Below, in pieces: positions 16,542 through 26,109 of a stretch of 64,000 bases of DNA (its first letter is position 1; each line of letters opens with the position of its first letter). This stretch comes from Sedimentibacter sp. MB31-C6 (lineage in GTDB: Bacteria > Bacillota > Clostridia > Tissierellales > Sedimentibacteraceae). The DNA lies in contig NZ_CP142396.1 of the NCBI RefSeq assembly GCF_035934735.1, positions 1,240,001-1,304,000 of the forward strand, written 5' to 3'. A model generated the notes under the pieces. It did not search any database. It saw nothing but the letters and a program-made list of their open reading frames with translations, and was not told where the DNA came from. The translations under genes were made by a program, and so were the position numbers.

Positions 16542-18152
16542 TTACTTAATCCATTTCCAATCTCTTAAGTTTGCAGCAAGAGGCCATGCATGTCCATGAG
16601 GATGTATTTTTTGCTGTCCAACATCTAATCCCTCTTTTACATAATATAGATGGTCTATATTTACTAACCAAACCCATGGACTATCTCCAAGGGTTGATGT
16701 TCCTGTTTTTCCATCCCACTGCGCCTTTTTCCACAATTCATTAGCAATTTGTGAATCAGTTGCTTCTAATGCCTGTTCCATATATTTATCAACAATTTCA
16801 TTAGAATAATTCTCTGGATTATAATAATCTACGCCTTTATTACTGCTGTGATAAAGCATATATGTTTCCATTGGAGTTTGATCACCCCAACCCATTAATA
16901 CTGGATCTCTAAACATACGCTTATCTATTTCATCCCAACTTAAACCTTCAACTTTTATAGATATTCCTAAATCTTTAGCTTGATTCGAAGCAGACAATGC
17001 GAGACCTTGTCTAACAGAATCTCCAGCTGCATAAATCAAAGAAAATTCAGCCTTTAATCCATCTTTTTCTCTTATACCGTCATTATCGCTATCAATCCAA
17101 CCAGTTTCTTCTAATATACTTTTAGCATTCTCTATATCATATTCAATTATACAATCCTCATTAAACCAAGGCATATTGTCAGCCTCTGTATAAGCAGGAA
17201 CACCATATCCACTTAATACATCCTCAATCATTTTATTTCTATCGAGCCCATAAGATAATGCTCTTCTTATTGCTATATCAGATGTAACATCATTCCCTAT
17301 AGGATAACCTTCTGAAGTAGTTTTTCCCTCATTAGAAACCACAGGAAGTGTTATACCTCTATTATCAATAGTATCTGCACTATATAAATTCATTCCTTCA
17401 ATTTCAACACTTGACATGCTTGGAACTGTCATTGCTACATCTAAAGTACCTGTCTGTGCTGCTATTAAAGCTGCATCTTCTTCCATAAATAAAATAACTA
17501 CCTTTTTCATTTCAGGGATATTTCCATAATACTCTTCATTAGCCTCAAGTATTAATTGCTGGCCTTTGTCCCATTGAACAAATTTAAAAGGTCCACTACC
17601 AATTGGTTTTTCACCGTATTCATTATCGTATACATGTTCTGGAACAATTCCAGTTTTAGATATACTATAAATAAAAGCTGACTCTGGTCTTGATAATTTC
17701 ATTTGTACAGTAAATTCATCCACCGCCTTTATTGATTCCAACACAGTTAAATCAACAATAGAATTACTTTCTTTTGCCTTTTCATATGTAAACACTACAT
17801 CATCGGCAGTTACTAATTCTCCATCTGTAAAATAAGCATTTTCTCTTAAATTAAATGTCCAAGTTAAAGAGTCATCACTTATAGTATAATCAGTTGCCAA
17901 ATCCCCTACGATTTCCATATTCGCATTTGTTTCAACTAAAGTGCTTTGAATTAATGGACTACCATACCTTCCCCAACCATATATTGGGTTAAACCCTTCA
18001 TCAGGTTCAGATCCTATGGCCATAACTATTGTATCTTTAGTTTCATTTTCATTTACAACATTAGTTAAATCACCACTATCATTACTACAACTAGTAACTG
18101 ATAATAGCATTATCACAATAGATAAAATTAATAACAAATAGTTCTTTTTCAT
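16542..18152 (-). CDS. Extracellular solute-binding lipoprotein, family 5 (probable nickel)
   Basis: A 536-residue substrate-binding lipoprotein. The start at 18152 follows AGGGAGGG; an in-frame start 24 bp upstream lies in the leader. The signal peptide ends in the lipobox SVTSC (Cys22). Family 5 features include GSGPFKFVQWDKGQQL, IRRALSYGLDRNKM and ETGWIDSDNDGIREKDG. The C-terminus has HPHGHAW, a histidine cluster that could ligate metal. The operon continues through two permeases and two ATPases into larEBC, which argues for nickel or a nickel chelate as cargo; peptides are the main alternative. Expression is probably controlled by the leader hairpin at 18181-18224. Confidence 0.88.
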   Translation of the reverse strand: MKKNYLLLILSIVIMLLSVTSCSNDSGDLTNVVNENETKDTIVMAIGSEPDEGFNPIYGWGRYGSPLIQSTLVETNANMEIVGDLATDYTISDDSLTWTFNLRENAYFTDGELVTADDVVFTYEKAKESNSIVDLTVLESIKAVDEFTVQMKLSRPESAFIYSISKTGIVPEHVYDNEYGEKPIGSGPFKFVQWDKGQQLILEANEEYYGNIPEMKKVVILFMEEDAALIAAQTGTLDVAMTVPSMSSVEIEGMNLYSADTIDNRGITLPVVSNEGKTTSEGYPIGNDVTSDIAIRRALSYGLDRNKMIEDVLSGYGVPAYTEADNMPWFNEDCIIEYDIENAKSILEETGWIDSDNDGIREKDGLKAEFSLIYAAGDSVRQGLALSASNQAKDLGISIKVEGLSWDEIDKRMFRDPVLMGWGDQTPMETYMLYHSSNKGVDYYNPENYSNEIVDKYMEQALEATDSQIANELWKKAQWDGKTGTSTLGDSPWVWLVNIDHLYYVKEGLDVGQQKIHPHGHAWPLAANLRDWKWIK

Positions 18153-18173
18153 ATTACCCTCCCTTACATAAAA

Positions 18174-18224
18174 CAAAAAACCACAAAGATATCACTTATT
18201 CTTAAGTGACTGAAACCTTCGTGG
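18174..18224 (-). terminator. Leader terminator/attenuator before the importer-lar operon
   Basis: Minus-strand CCACGAAG (18224-18217) pairs, with one G-U, with CTTTGTGG (18188-18181). A second stem (TCACTTA/TAAGTGA) is nested inside, and the U-tract is at 18180-18174. The hairpin ends only 22 bp before the binding-protein ATG, leaving no room for a promoter between, so it must be read through to express the operon. Confidence 0.75.
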
Positions 18225-18324
18225 CTTTACTCTTTTATATAATTTTACAAATATTTTAAATGTTGTTCATCAACATATGTATTGTCTTCAAACAATAGGA
18301 ATATTATATCACACAAAACTCAAA
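18225..18324 (-). promoter_or_regulatory. Promoter and unassigned 5' leader of the importer-lar operon
   Basis: The promoter is TTGATT, 16 bp, TATAAT (18308-18303). The leader that follows contains two small hairpins (ATTGT/ACAAT and ATGTTG/CAACAT), then an A/T-rich linker and the attenuator hairpin. I recognise no known riboswitch consensus; in particular the NiCo-type conserved bases are not apparent. A metal- or cofactor-sensing leader is an inference. Confidence 0.55.
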
Positions 18325-18326
18325 AA

Positions 18327-19553
18327 TCAAGAATTTTTTGCGATTATATTTTCTGCTGCCAGCTTACCAGTTGAAAAGGCTGCTTGTAAATTAAATCCTC
18401 CTGTATTCCCATCTATATCCATAACCTCACCAACAAAATATAGATTTTTTATTATTTTTGATTCCATTGTTTTAGAATTTATTTCATCAGTTGCTACACC
18501 ACCCTTAGTCACCATGGCAATATGAAATCCTCCAAGCTTTTCTATTGTCATCTTATTATTAGATAATAGTTCAATGATTTTTTTCCGACTTTGTTTAGGT
18601 AACTGACTACATATTATATCATCGTCAATTTTTGACAATCCTAATATTTTATCAATGAACCGTTTAGGTAAATTCAATTCTTTTAATATTGTTTTTACTT
18701 TTAATTTTCCACTAAGAGATATTTTATTTTCAAAATAATTTCTAAATTCCTCTTCATTTTTATATGATGTAAAATTAATTTTTAATATATCTTTACTATC
18801 CATATATCGTGAATTATTTATAATTACTGGACCAGATAAATTTGAATGAGTAAATAGCATATCTCCAGTAAAATCTTTAACTTTCTTATTGCTCTTATAT
18901 AATGAAATTTTTATATTTTCAAAAGAAATACCCGACAAGTCTCCAAAACAATAATTCTTAATATAAACTGGCGTCAAGGCTTCTTTTGGAGCTATTATTG
19001 TATGACCTAAACTTTCTGCAAATCCATAGCCGTCACCAGTTGAACCAGTATTTGGATATGACATTCCTCCAGTTGCAATTACAAGATTTTCACAGGCAAA
19101 AGATTCTTCCTGTGTTTTAACAATAAATAATTTATTGTATTCATCATACCCTAATCTATCAACTTTACAGTTATATTTTAACTCTACGCCTTTCTCTTTG
19201 CAGCCTTCAATTAATACATTTAGAATATCCTTTGAATTAAATGATTTTGGAAATACCTTATTATCATCTCTTGTTATACTTTCTAATCCAAATTTTTTAA
19301 AAAATTCAATAGAATCCTTGTTTGTAAAATTGTATAATGAAGGTTTTAAAAATCTGCCCTTGTCTCCGTAACTTTTTAAAAAATTATCTAAATCGCAATT
19401 GTTTGTATAATTGCATTGACCAGCCCCTGATATGAGAATTTTTTTACCAGGAATATCATTTTTTTCTAAAACCATAACCTTTTTATTTCTAATAGTTAGG
19501 GCATTGAAAAGTCCCCCAGGCCCTGCCCCAATTATTATCACATCATATTTCAT
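18327..19553 (-). CDS. NAD(P)/FAD-dependent oxidoreductase (HI0933/BaiN family)
   Basis: A 408-residue flavoprotein. The Rossmann motif IIIGAGPGG opens the protein, the FAD-contacting segment KKILISGAGQCNYTNN follows, and the second FAD motif near the end is NLYFVGEVMDIDGNTGGFNLQAAFSTG. These define the HI0933/BaiN family, often labelled aminoacetone oxidase; the physiological substrate is generally unknown. The start at 19553 has GGAG 5 bp upstream and sits directly before the dinucleotide-binding strand; an upstream in-frame ATG would add 12 non-conserved residues. It is followed by the promoter of the importer operon. Confidence 0.9.
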   Translation of the reverse strand: MKYDVIIIGAGPGGLFNALTIRNKKVMVLEKNDIPGKKILISGAGQCNYTNNCDLDNFLKSYGDKGRFLKPSLYNFTNKDSIEFFKKFGLESITRDDNKVFPKSFNSKDILNVLIEGCKEKGVELKYNCKVDRLGYDEYNKLFIVKTQEESFACENLVIATGGMSYPNTGSTGDGYGFAESLGHTIIAPKEALTPVYIKNYCFGDLSGISFENIKISLYKSNKKVKDFTGDMLFTHSNLSGPVIINNSRYMDSKDILKINFTSYKNEEEFRNYFENKISLSGKLKVKTILKELNLPKRFIDKILGLSKIDDDIICSQLPKQSRKKIIELLSNNKMTIEKLGGFHIAMVTKGGVATDEINSKTMESKIIKNLYFVGEVMDIDGNTGGFNLQAAFSTGKLAAENIIAKNS

Positions 19554-19578
19554 ATAAACTCCATTCAAATATTGATAA

Positions 19579-19609
19579 TGAAAAAGCATATCATGTGATA
19601 TGCTTTTTA
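19579..19609 (-). terminator. Terminator of the SLH-protein gene
   Basis: AAAAAGCATATCA and TGATATGCTTTTT form a near-perfect hairpin with T-runs on both strands, about 25 bp after the SLH stop and just before the flavoprotein gene. Confidence 0.85.
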
Positions 19610-19632
19610 TCTATTTTATTTATTTTATCTAT

Positions 19633-21477
19633 TTACTGTAACATTATACTTACTGCAACATACTCTCCACCTTGTGACAAAGCAGTACTAATAATATTTT
19701 CACCCTCTTCTATATTCTTCATATACTCTGTTTTTCCCGAAGTATCAAATATTTTTGTACTGTTTGTAACTCTTAAATGAATAAGTTCTGTTTGGCCATT
19801 TTCCTTAATATTCTGCATCATTATAAGTTTTTCATCTGAATTTACATAAATAACTTTTCCAGAGAAATTTTTGGCTGTTTGTAATTCTGATGCTTCTATA
19901 GTAGCTATTTCATCACCAGATGTATTAACATAAACATGATACCCAAGTCTCAAATCATAAATTGTGGCATTTTTTTCTCCCAAATTTATTTTAACATTGT
20001 TACTTATTGAATATTCCTCAACATCACCATCTTCATCAGCAATTTTAATTTTACTGATAGGAGCAATTAAAATTTCCTTTATTGTTCCACTTAATTCTGC
20101 TTCAGCAGCTTCTGTATTAATTCTAATCATTTCACCATATTTAGTAGTAACAGTAACAATATCACCTACTCTAACTTGATCAAAACTAGAATCATCATCA
20201 TTTCTTGTTACATCAACATCGCTATTAAATTCAAAAGTCATAACTTTTCCATCATTAGTTTTTATCGACAACTTTATAGGAAAACTTGCGTAATTAATAG
20301 CTGTGATTACACCATCATAATGTTGAATCCTGCTAATTGAATTAATTTGAACTACTCTATCATCCTCTATCATTAAAGTTATTTCATCATCATCATCTAA
20401 ATTTTTAAGTTCAGTTTCTTTACCATCCAAATACACGTCTACATCAGATGATACATTAAATTTTAACTTATCTCCATCTTCATCTTTTATTGTAATTGAT
20501 GCTGGAGATGAGTATGCAACATAGGAGATTATACCTCTAACTATTTTAACTGAATCATCTGCCTCAATAGAAAGTGCTATATTTTTATCGTTGATTTTAC
20601 ATGTTACTGTCATGTCCTCATCTAACTTTGAAAATTTTGATGATTTTCCATTAAGTTTAAACTTAGTATCATCATTTATCTTAACCATAACAGTTTCTTC
20701 ATTATTTTTTAATATATTTATGTAAGATTCAACTGATCCTTCAGAAATTTCTGTTATCGTACCACTAATAATTGTAGTAGGTTGATAGTTTTCAAAGTTC
20801 GGCTCTATTTCCTCATCATCAATATATTCATATGCTCTATCTAACATAGTTGCCATAACAGCGCGTGTAATTTTATCTTTAGGATTAATTTTTTTATTGT
20901 TATCACCTTGAAGAATATCTCTATCATACATTATATAAATATATGGCCTAGCTGCTGTTGATATTTCTGCAACATCTTTAAAAGGTAAAGTATACACCTT
21001 TAACTCCTCGGCTTCCTCACCTAACATCATTGCTTTTGCCATAAGAATTGATATTTCTTCTTTTGTTGCAGGTTGAAAAATCGACTTGTTTTTAAACATT
21101 TTCTCCATGCCACTTTCTGAAACTATTCCAAGCTCAATTACTACTGACAAATATTCAAATGACCACTCATTATCTTTAGTGTTAGGCATGTCCTCTAAAA
21201 CTGGTTCATATTCTTCTATTATTTCATCCATAATATCTTCGTCAATATCATATAATCTTGACAGCATAACCAATGCTTCCAGTACAGTCACATTTTCTTC
21301 AGGTTTAAAAGTTCCATTACTATAACCTGAAACTAGGCCTTTTTTTGCTACTTTTTCTATATAACTTTTTGCCCAATGATCTGAAATATCATTAAATGTT
21401 GCAGCATTAACTGCTGTTGTAAGCATTAAAGCAAGTACTATAGTTAATAATAATATTTTATAAGCCTTACTATTCAT
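19633..21477 (-). CDS. S-layer homology (SLH) domain surface protein
   Basis: A 614-residue secreted protein. After a signal peptide ending near VNAA, up to three SLH repeats cover roughly residues 25-220. The first is the clearest (FNDISDHWAKSYIEKVAKKG, then VSGYSNGTFKPEENVTVLEAL); a later one has KINPKDKITRAVMATML. SLH domains bind pyruvylated cell-wall polymer. The remaining 390 residues are several repeats of an acidic beta-rich module, each with a variant of KDEDGDKLKFNVSSDVDVYL; I do not know its function. The protein probably decorates the cell surface. It is monocistronic, with its own terminator. Confidence 0.88.
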   Translation of the reverse strand: MNSKAYKILLLTIVLALMLTTAVNAATFNDISDHWAKSYIEKVAKKGLVSGYSNGTFKPEENVTVLEALVMLSRLYDIDEDIMDEIIEEYEPVLEDMPNTKDNEWSFEYLSVVIELGIVSESGMEKMFKNKSIFQPATKEEISILMAKAMMLGEEAEELKVYTLPFKDVAEISTAARPYIYIMYDRDILQGDNNKKINPKDKITRAVMATMLDRAYEYIDDEEIEPNFENYQPTTIISGTITEISEGSVESYINILKNNEETVMVKINDDTKFKLNGKSSKFSKLDEDMTVTCKINDKNIALSIEADDSVKIVRGIISYVAYSSPASITIKDEDGDKLKFNVSSDVDVYLDGKETELKNLDDDDEITLMIEDDRVVQINSISRIQHYDGVITAINYASFPIKLSIKTNDGKVMTFEFNSDVDVTRNDDDSSFDQVRVGDIVTVTTKYGEMIRINTEAAEAELSGTIKEILIAPISKIKIADEDGDVEEYSISNNVKINLGEKNATIYDLRLGYHVYVNTSGDEIATIEASELQTAKNFSGKVIYVNSDEKLIMMQNIKENGQTELIHLRVTNSTKIFDTSGKTEYMKNIEEGENIISTALSQGGEYVAVSIMLQ

Positions 21478-21586
21478 AATACCTCCTACTTCTTCTTCTT
21501 TCGTATTTTAGTAAATTATAACACACATATGTTACTTCTGCAATCTAATTATTCCACAGATTTCAATGGTGATATCAAATAAACTA

Positions 21587-21614
21587 TTGACTTCTTTTAA
21601 TAATATGATAGATT
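21587..21614 (+). promoter_or_regulatory. Putative promoter of the aro operon
   Basis: TTGACT (21587-21592), 16 bp, TAGATT (21609-21614), about 30 bp before the aroF start. The -10 box is weak. No T-box or other recognisable leader precedes this operon. Confidence 0.45.
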
Positions 21615-21643
21615 TAAAATAGAACTAAAATTAGGAGATTAGT

Positions 21644-22657
21644 ATGTTATTGATTATAAATAGAAACGCTATAGATTCAGATATTAATATAATAAAAGAT
21701 AAAATAATTAACCTCGGATTAGAAATTTATGAAAATAAAGGCTTTAATTACCATATAATTGGTGTTGTAGGTGATAAAAACAATATTGATTCTGTAGAAT
21801 TTAATAAATATAAAGCAGTTGAAAAAGTTGTATTAATCCAAGAACCATATATGAAGGCAAACAGATTATTTCACCCAGAAAACACCGAAATAAAAGTAAA
21901 CGATAAAATAATTGGCAGTAAAAAAATTAATATAATAGCAGGACCATGTTCTGTTGAAAGCGAAGAGCAAGTTGTATCAATTGCTAAGTCAGTAAAAAAA
22001 TCCGGAGCAAGTTTCTTAAGAGGAGGTGCCTTTAAACCACGCAGTTCACCATATAGTTTTCAAGGTTTAGGAATCGAAGGACTAAAACTTTTGAAATATG
22101 CTGGAAAACTAACTGGTTTACCTATCGTAAGTGAATTAACTTCAATAAAGTTTCTTGATGATTTTGTCGATAATGTTGATGTGATTCAAGTTGGCGCAAG
22201 AAATATGCAAAACTTTGAACTGTTAAAAGAGCTAGGTAAAACCAAAACACCTATATTACTTAAAAGAGGCCTTTCGTCCACAATTGAAGATCTTTTAATG
22301 TCAGCTGAATATATATTATCTGAAGGTAATGAAAATGTAATACTGTGCGAAAGAGGAATAAGAACCTTTGAAGACTACACAAGAAATACATTAGATTTAA
22401 GCGCAATCCCTATAATTAAAAAATTAAGCCATTTACCGATAATAGTAGATCCAAGTCATGGAACTGGGCTATGGTGGTTAGTAGAACCAATGGCCTTAGC
22501 CGCAATAGCTGCAGGAGCTGATGGTTTAATGATAGAAGTTCACAATAATCCTGATGAAGCAATGTCAGATGGAGGTCAATCTATGTTGCCTGAAAAGTTT
22601 CAGCATTTAATGAATAACTTAAAACCTATTTCTAATGCTGTAGACAAAGAAATTTAA
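21644..22657 (+). CDS. aroF: 3-deoxy-7-phosphoheptulonate (DAHP) synthase, type I-beta
   Basis: Condenses phosphoenolpyruvate and erythrose 4-phosphate, the first step of the shikimate pathway. The 337-residue protein has a short N-terminal ferredoxin-like regulatory domain (residues 1-70), then the KDO8P/DAHP barrel with AGPCSVES, RGGAFKPRSSPYSFQG, QVGARNMQNF and DPSHGTG. This domain order is typical of the Thermotoga/Bacillus type, in which the N-terminal domain mediates aromatic amino acid inhibition. It is the first gene of a six-gene aro operon, 15 bp before aroB. Confidence 0.96.
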   Translation: MLLIINRNAIDSDINIIKDKIINLGLEIYENKGFNYHIIGVVGDKNNIDSVEFNKYKAVEKVVLIQEPYMKANRLFHPENTEIKVNDKIIGSKKINIIAGPCSVESEEQVVSIAKSVKKSGASFLRGGAFKPRSSPYSFQGLGIEGLKLLKYAGKLTGLPIVSELTSIKFLDDFVDNVDVIQVGARNMQNFELLKELGKTKTPILLKRGLSSTIEDLLMSAEYILSEGNENVILCERGIRTFEDYTRNTLDLSAIPIIKKLSHLPIIVDPSHGTGLWWLVEPMALAAIAAGADGLMIEVHNNPDEAMSDGGQSMLPEKFQHLMNNLKPISNAVDKEI

Positions 22658-22672
22658 TTAGGAAGTATGAAT

Positions 22673-23737
22673 ATGAAATCCTTAGATATTAATTTAACTT
22701 CAAACAACTACAATATTATAATAGAAAGAGATATATTTAAAAATATTGGAGTTGAAATAAAAAAAATTTATAAAGGCTCTAAAATAGCAATTGTTACTGA
22801 CAAGAATTTGTACGCATTATATGGCAATAAATTAAAAGATATTTTACATTATGAAAATTACAATATTTCATTCATAGTCGTTGACCCTGGTGAAATGAGT
22901 AAATCTATGGAAAATCTAACATACATTTATACCAAGCTTATAGAATTTGGTATTAATAGAGGCGATTTGATATTAGCTTTTGGTGGAGGAGTTATTGGTG
23001 ATTTAGCAGGATTCGCCGCTTCAACATATTTAAGAGGAATTGACTATATTCAAGTTCCTACAACACTTCTTGCCCAAATAGATTCAAGCATCGGAGGTAA
23101 AGTAGCAATAAACCTACCTCAAGGTAAAAATTTGGCTGGTAGTTTTTATCACCCAAAAAAGGTAATTATTGATCCTAATTTTCTTAATAGCCTTCCGAAT
23201 AAGTTTATAAAGGATGGACTTGGCGAAATAATAAAATATGCATGTATAAAAAATAATTCTTTTTTTAATAAACTTCTTACTATAAAATCAAATACTTATT
23301 TTTTTGAAAATATAGAGGATATAATATATATATGTTGCAATATTAAAAAAGAAATAGTTGAAAAAGATGAGAAAGATTATAATATACGTATGATTCTTAA
23401 TTTCGGTCATACTTTAGGTCATGCCATAGAAAAATATTATAATTATGAAAGATATACACACGGAGAAGCTGTTTCACTTGGAATGTACTATATAACTCAA
23501 AAAAGTGAAATTCATGGATACACACAATTAGGAACTGCTAACAAAATTAAGGAAATTCTTTTAAATTATAATATTGATTACAACTTTCCTAAAGTAAATA
23601 TGAGTGAAATAATTAAGATTATTCATTTAGATAAAAAGAATAATTCTGGAAATTTAAATTTAATTTTATTAAATAAAATAGGAGATTCTATTATAAAAAA
23701 ATTACCTGTTGAAAACCTAGGTAAGTTTTTAATATAA
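22673..23737 (+). CDS. aroB: 3-dehydroquinate synthase
   Basis: Converts DAHP to 3-dehydroquinate using NAD+ and a divalent metal. The 354 residues include GGGVIGDLAGFAASTY, VPTTLLAQIDSSIGGKVAIN and LNFGHTLGHAIEKY, with the metal-binding His residues in the last. The start was set at 22673, where GGAAG lies about 8 bp upstream; an ATG 6 bp earlier is too close to that site. Second gene of the aro operon. Confidence 0.96.
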   Translation: MKSLDINLTSNNYNIIIERDIFKNIGVEIKKIYKGSKIAIVTDKNLYALYGNKLKDILHYENYNISFIVVDPGEMSKSMENLTYIYTKLIEFGINRGDLILAFGGGVIGDLAGFAASTYLRGIDYIQVPTTLLAQIDSSIGGKVAINLPQGKNLAGSFYHPKKVIIDPNFLNSLPNKFIKDGLGEIIKYACIKNNSFFNKLLTIKSNTYFFENIEDIIYICCNIKKEIVEKDEKDYNIRMILNFGHTLGHAIEKYYNYERYTHGEAVSLGMYYITQKSEIHGYTQLGTANKIKEILLNYNIDYNFPKVNMSEIIKIIHLDKKNNSGNLNLILLNKIGDSIIKKLPVENLGKFLI

Positions 23738-23792
23738 ATAGTATTTCTTTTACTCATCATTATTAGTTATAATCACAACAATGGAGAAAATT

Positions 23793-25037
23793 ATGGAGAA
23801 AATTATAATTAAACCTTCAAAACTCTGTGGAACAATTAACATTCCACCATCTAAAAGTTTAAGTCATAGAGCGATTATATGTGCATCATTATGTAAAATT
23901 GGTGAAAGCACAATAGAAAATATAATATTATCCGATGATATAAAGGCCACAATTGAAGGAATGGAAAAACTAGGTGCTGTAATTAAAAAAAATGATAATA
24001 AACTGCATATAAAAAGGAAAAATCAAATAATAGATAAAATCTCTATAAACTGTAGAGAATCAGGATCAACATTAAGGTTCTTAATTCCTATAGCTATGAA
24101 CTTAGCTAATGAATGTACTTTCATAGGACATGAAAGTTTATCTAATAGACCATTGAATATTTATTATAAACTATTTAATGATAATCAAATACCATATAAT
24201 ACAACTAATGGAAAATTACCATTAACTATTAATAATAGATTGCATCATGGTATATACAATTTATCTGGTAGTGTAAGTTCGCAATTTATAACAGGTTTAA
24301 TGTTCATACTTCCACTTCTTAAAGAAAATTCTATTATTAGAATTATCGATAAAATGGAATCAAAAGGTTATATTGATATGACCTTGGACATACTCAAAAT
24401 GTTTAATATACATATTGAAAATAAAGGATACAAAGAATTTATTATATATGGTAATTCACAATACAAAGCAGTAAATTATAAAGTTGAAGGAGATTATTCG
24501 CAAGCAGCATTTTACCTTGTAGCAAATGAACTTGGAAGTGAAATTAAATGCATAGGATTAAATAAATATTCGTCACAAGGAGATAAAAAAATCTTTGATA
24601 TAATTGCAGCCTATCATAATGAATCAAATGTAAACATCGAAATAGATGCATCCCAAATACCAGATTTAATTCCCTCACTTACAGTACTTGCTTCATTGAA
24701 AGATAATAAAGTTACAAAAATTATAAATGCAGGTCGTCTGCGAATAAAAGAAACTGATAGATTACGAGCAATTACAACCGAAATGAACAAGCTCGGTGCA
24801 AATGTTAAGGAAACAGAAAATGGTCTTATAATATTAGGTAAAGGCAAACTAAAGGGCAATGCTACAGTAAACAGTTGGAATGACCACCGCATTGCAATGT
24901 CTCTGGCTATTGCAGGAACAAAATGTGAAAATGAAATTGTATTGGAAAACTATAAAGTTGTAAACAAATCATATCCACAATTTTGGTGTGATTATAAATC
25001 ATTAGGAGGAAAAGTTAATGAGCTCAATATGGGGTAA
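23793..25037 (+). CDS. aroA: 3-phosphoshikimate 1-carboxyvinyltransferase (EPSP synthase)
   Basis: Transfers the enolpyruvyl group of PEP to shikimate 3-phosphate. The 414-residue protein shows PPSKSLSHRAIICASL near the N-terminus, RESGSTLRFLIPIA, SGSVSSQFITGL, GDYSQAAFYL, RLRIKETDRLRA and WNDHRIAMSLA, all of the EPSP synthase type. The start at 23793 has GGAG 6 bp upstream; the ATG at 23781 has none. The 3' end overlaps aroC by 20 bp. Confidence 0.96.
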   Translation: MEKIIIKPSKLCGTINIPPSKSLSHRAIICASLCKIGESTIENIILSDDIKATIEGMEKLGAVIKKNDNKLHIKRKNQIIDKISINCRESGSTLRFLIPIAMNLANECTFIGHESLSNRPLNIYYKLFNDNQIPYNTTNGKLPLTINNRLHHGIYNLSGSVSSQFITGLMFILPLLKENSIIRIIDKMESKGYIDMTLDILKMFNIHIENKGYKEFIIYGNSQYKAVNYKVEGDYSQAAFYLVANELGSEIKCIGLNKYSSQGDKKIFDIIAAYHNESNVNIEIDASQIPDLIPSLTVLASLKDNKVTKIINAGRLRIKETDRLRAITTEMNKLGANVKETENGLIILGKGKLKGNATVNSWNDHRIAMSLAIAGTKCENEIVLENYKVVNKSYPQFWCDYKSLGGKVNELNMG

Positions 25038-26109
25038 CAAGTTAAAATTAAGCATATTTGGCGAATCACATGGAGAAGCAATTGGAATTGTTATTGATGG
25101 CATGCCTCCTGGAATAAATCTGAATATAGATTACATAGATAAACAAATGGAAAAACGTGCACCAGGTAAGAACGATATCTCGACTTCTCGTAAAGAAAAA
25201 GATTCATATAAGATATTAAGCGGATTTTTTGAAGGAAAGACAACCGGAACGCCCTTATGTGCAATTATATATAATAATGATAAGAAATCTAATGATTACG
25301 ATAAACTAAAAACAATAATGCGTCCTAGTCATAGTGATTATACTGGATATATAAAATATCAAGGATTTAATGACTATCGCGGTGGAGGTCACTTTTCCGG
25401 AAGAATTACAGCACCCCTCTTATTTGCTGGAGCGATAGCAATGCAAATTTTAGAACAAAAAAATATTTATATTGGTAGCAGGATAAAACAAATTTTCAAT
25501 ATAAAGGATGTAATTGATATTGAAATTAATAAAAATATGATTTGCAAATTAAAAGAAATGAATTTCCCTGTTATTAGTAAAGATAAAAAGCAAATAATGA
25601 AATCAGAAATTTTAAAAGTAAAAGAAAAAGGGGACTCCCTTGGAGGAATTATAGAAACATACATACTCAACTTACCCGCCGGATATGGAGAACCTTTTTT
25701 TGATTCAATGGAAAGTAAACTTTCACATATGATATTTTCAATACCAGCAATAAAAGGTATAGAATTTGGTGATGGCTTTCATATTTCAGAACTTCCTGGT
25801 TCGTATGCTAATGATTCATTTTTAATAAAGGATGGTAAGATTTCGACAAAGACTAATAGAAACGGAGGAATTTTAGGTGGGATAACTAATGGAATGCCGA
25901 TAATATTTAGAACTGCTATAAAACCAACTCCATCAATTTCAACTACTCAAAATACTGTTGATATATCTACCAAGGAAAATACATTTATTCAAATTGAAGG
26001 ACGACATGACCCATGTATAGTTCCAAGAGTATTGCCTGTTATAGAAGGTGCAGCAGCATTGGTGATACTTGACTCTATTTTAGAAAGAGATGGTGAGTTA
26101 TGGAATTAG
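25018..26109 (+). CDS. aroC: Chorismate synthase
   Basis: Makes chorismate from EPSP using reduced FMN. The 363-residue protein has GESHGEAIGIVIDGMPPG at its start, RPSHSDYTGYIKY, DYRGGGHFSGRITAPL and GGITNGMPIIFRTAIKPTPS, the flavin and substrate motifs. The ATG sits inside aroA after TAGGAGG, and the 3' end overlaps the chorismate mutase gene by 10 bp, so translation of the block is tightly coupled. Confidence 0.97.
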   Translation: MSSIWGNKLKLSIFGESHGEAIGIVIDGMPPGINLNIDYIDKQMEKRAPGKNDISTSRKEKDSYKILSGFFEGKTTGTPLCAIIYNNDKKSNDYDKLKTIMRPSHSDYTGYIKYQGFNDYRGGGHFSGRITAPLLFAGAIAMQILEQKNIYIGSRIKQIFNIKDVIDIEINKNMICKLKEMNFPVISKDKKQIMKSEILKVKEKGDSLGGIIETYILNLPAGYGEPFFDSMESKLSHMIFSIPAIKGIEFGDGFHISELPGSYANDSFLIKDGKISTKTNRNGGILGGITNGMPIIFRTAIKPTPSISTTQNTVDISTKENTFIQIEGRHDPCIVPRVLPVIEGAAALVILDSILERDGELWN

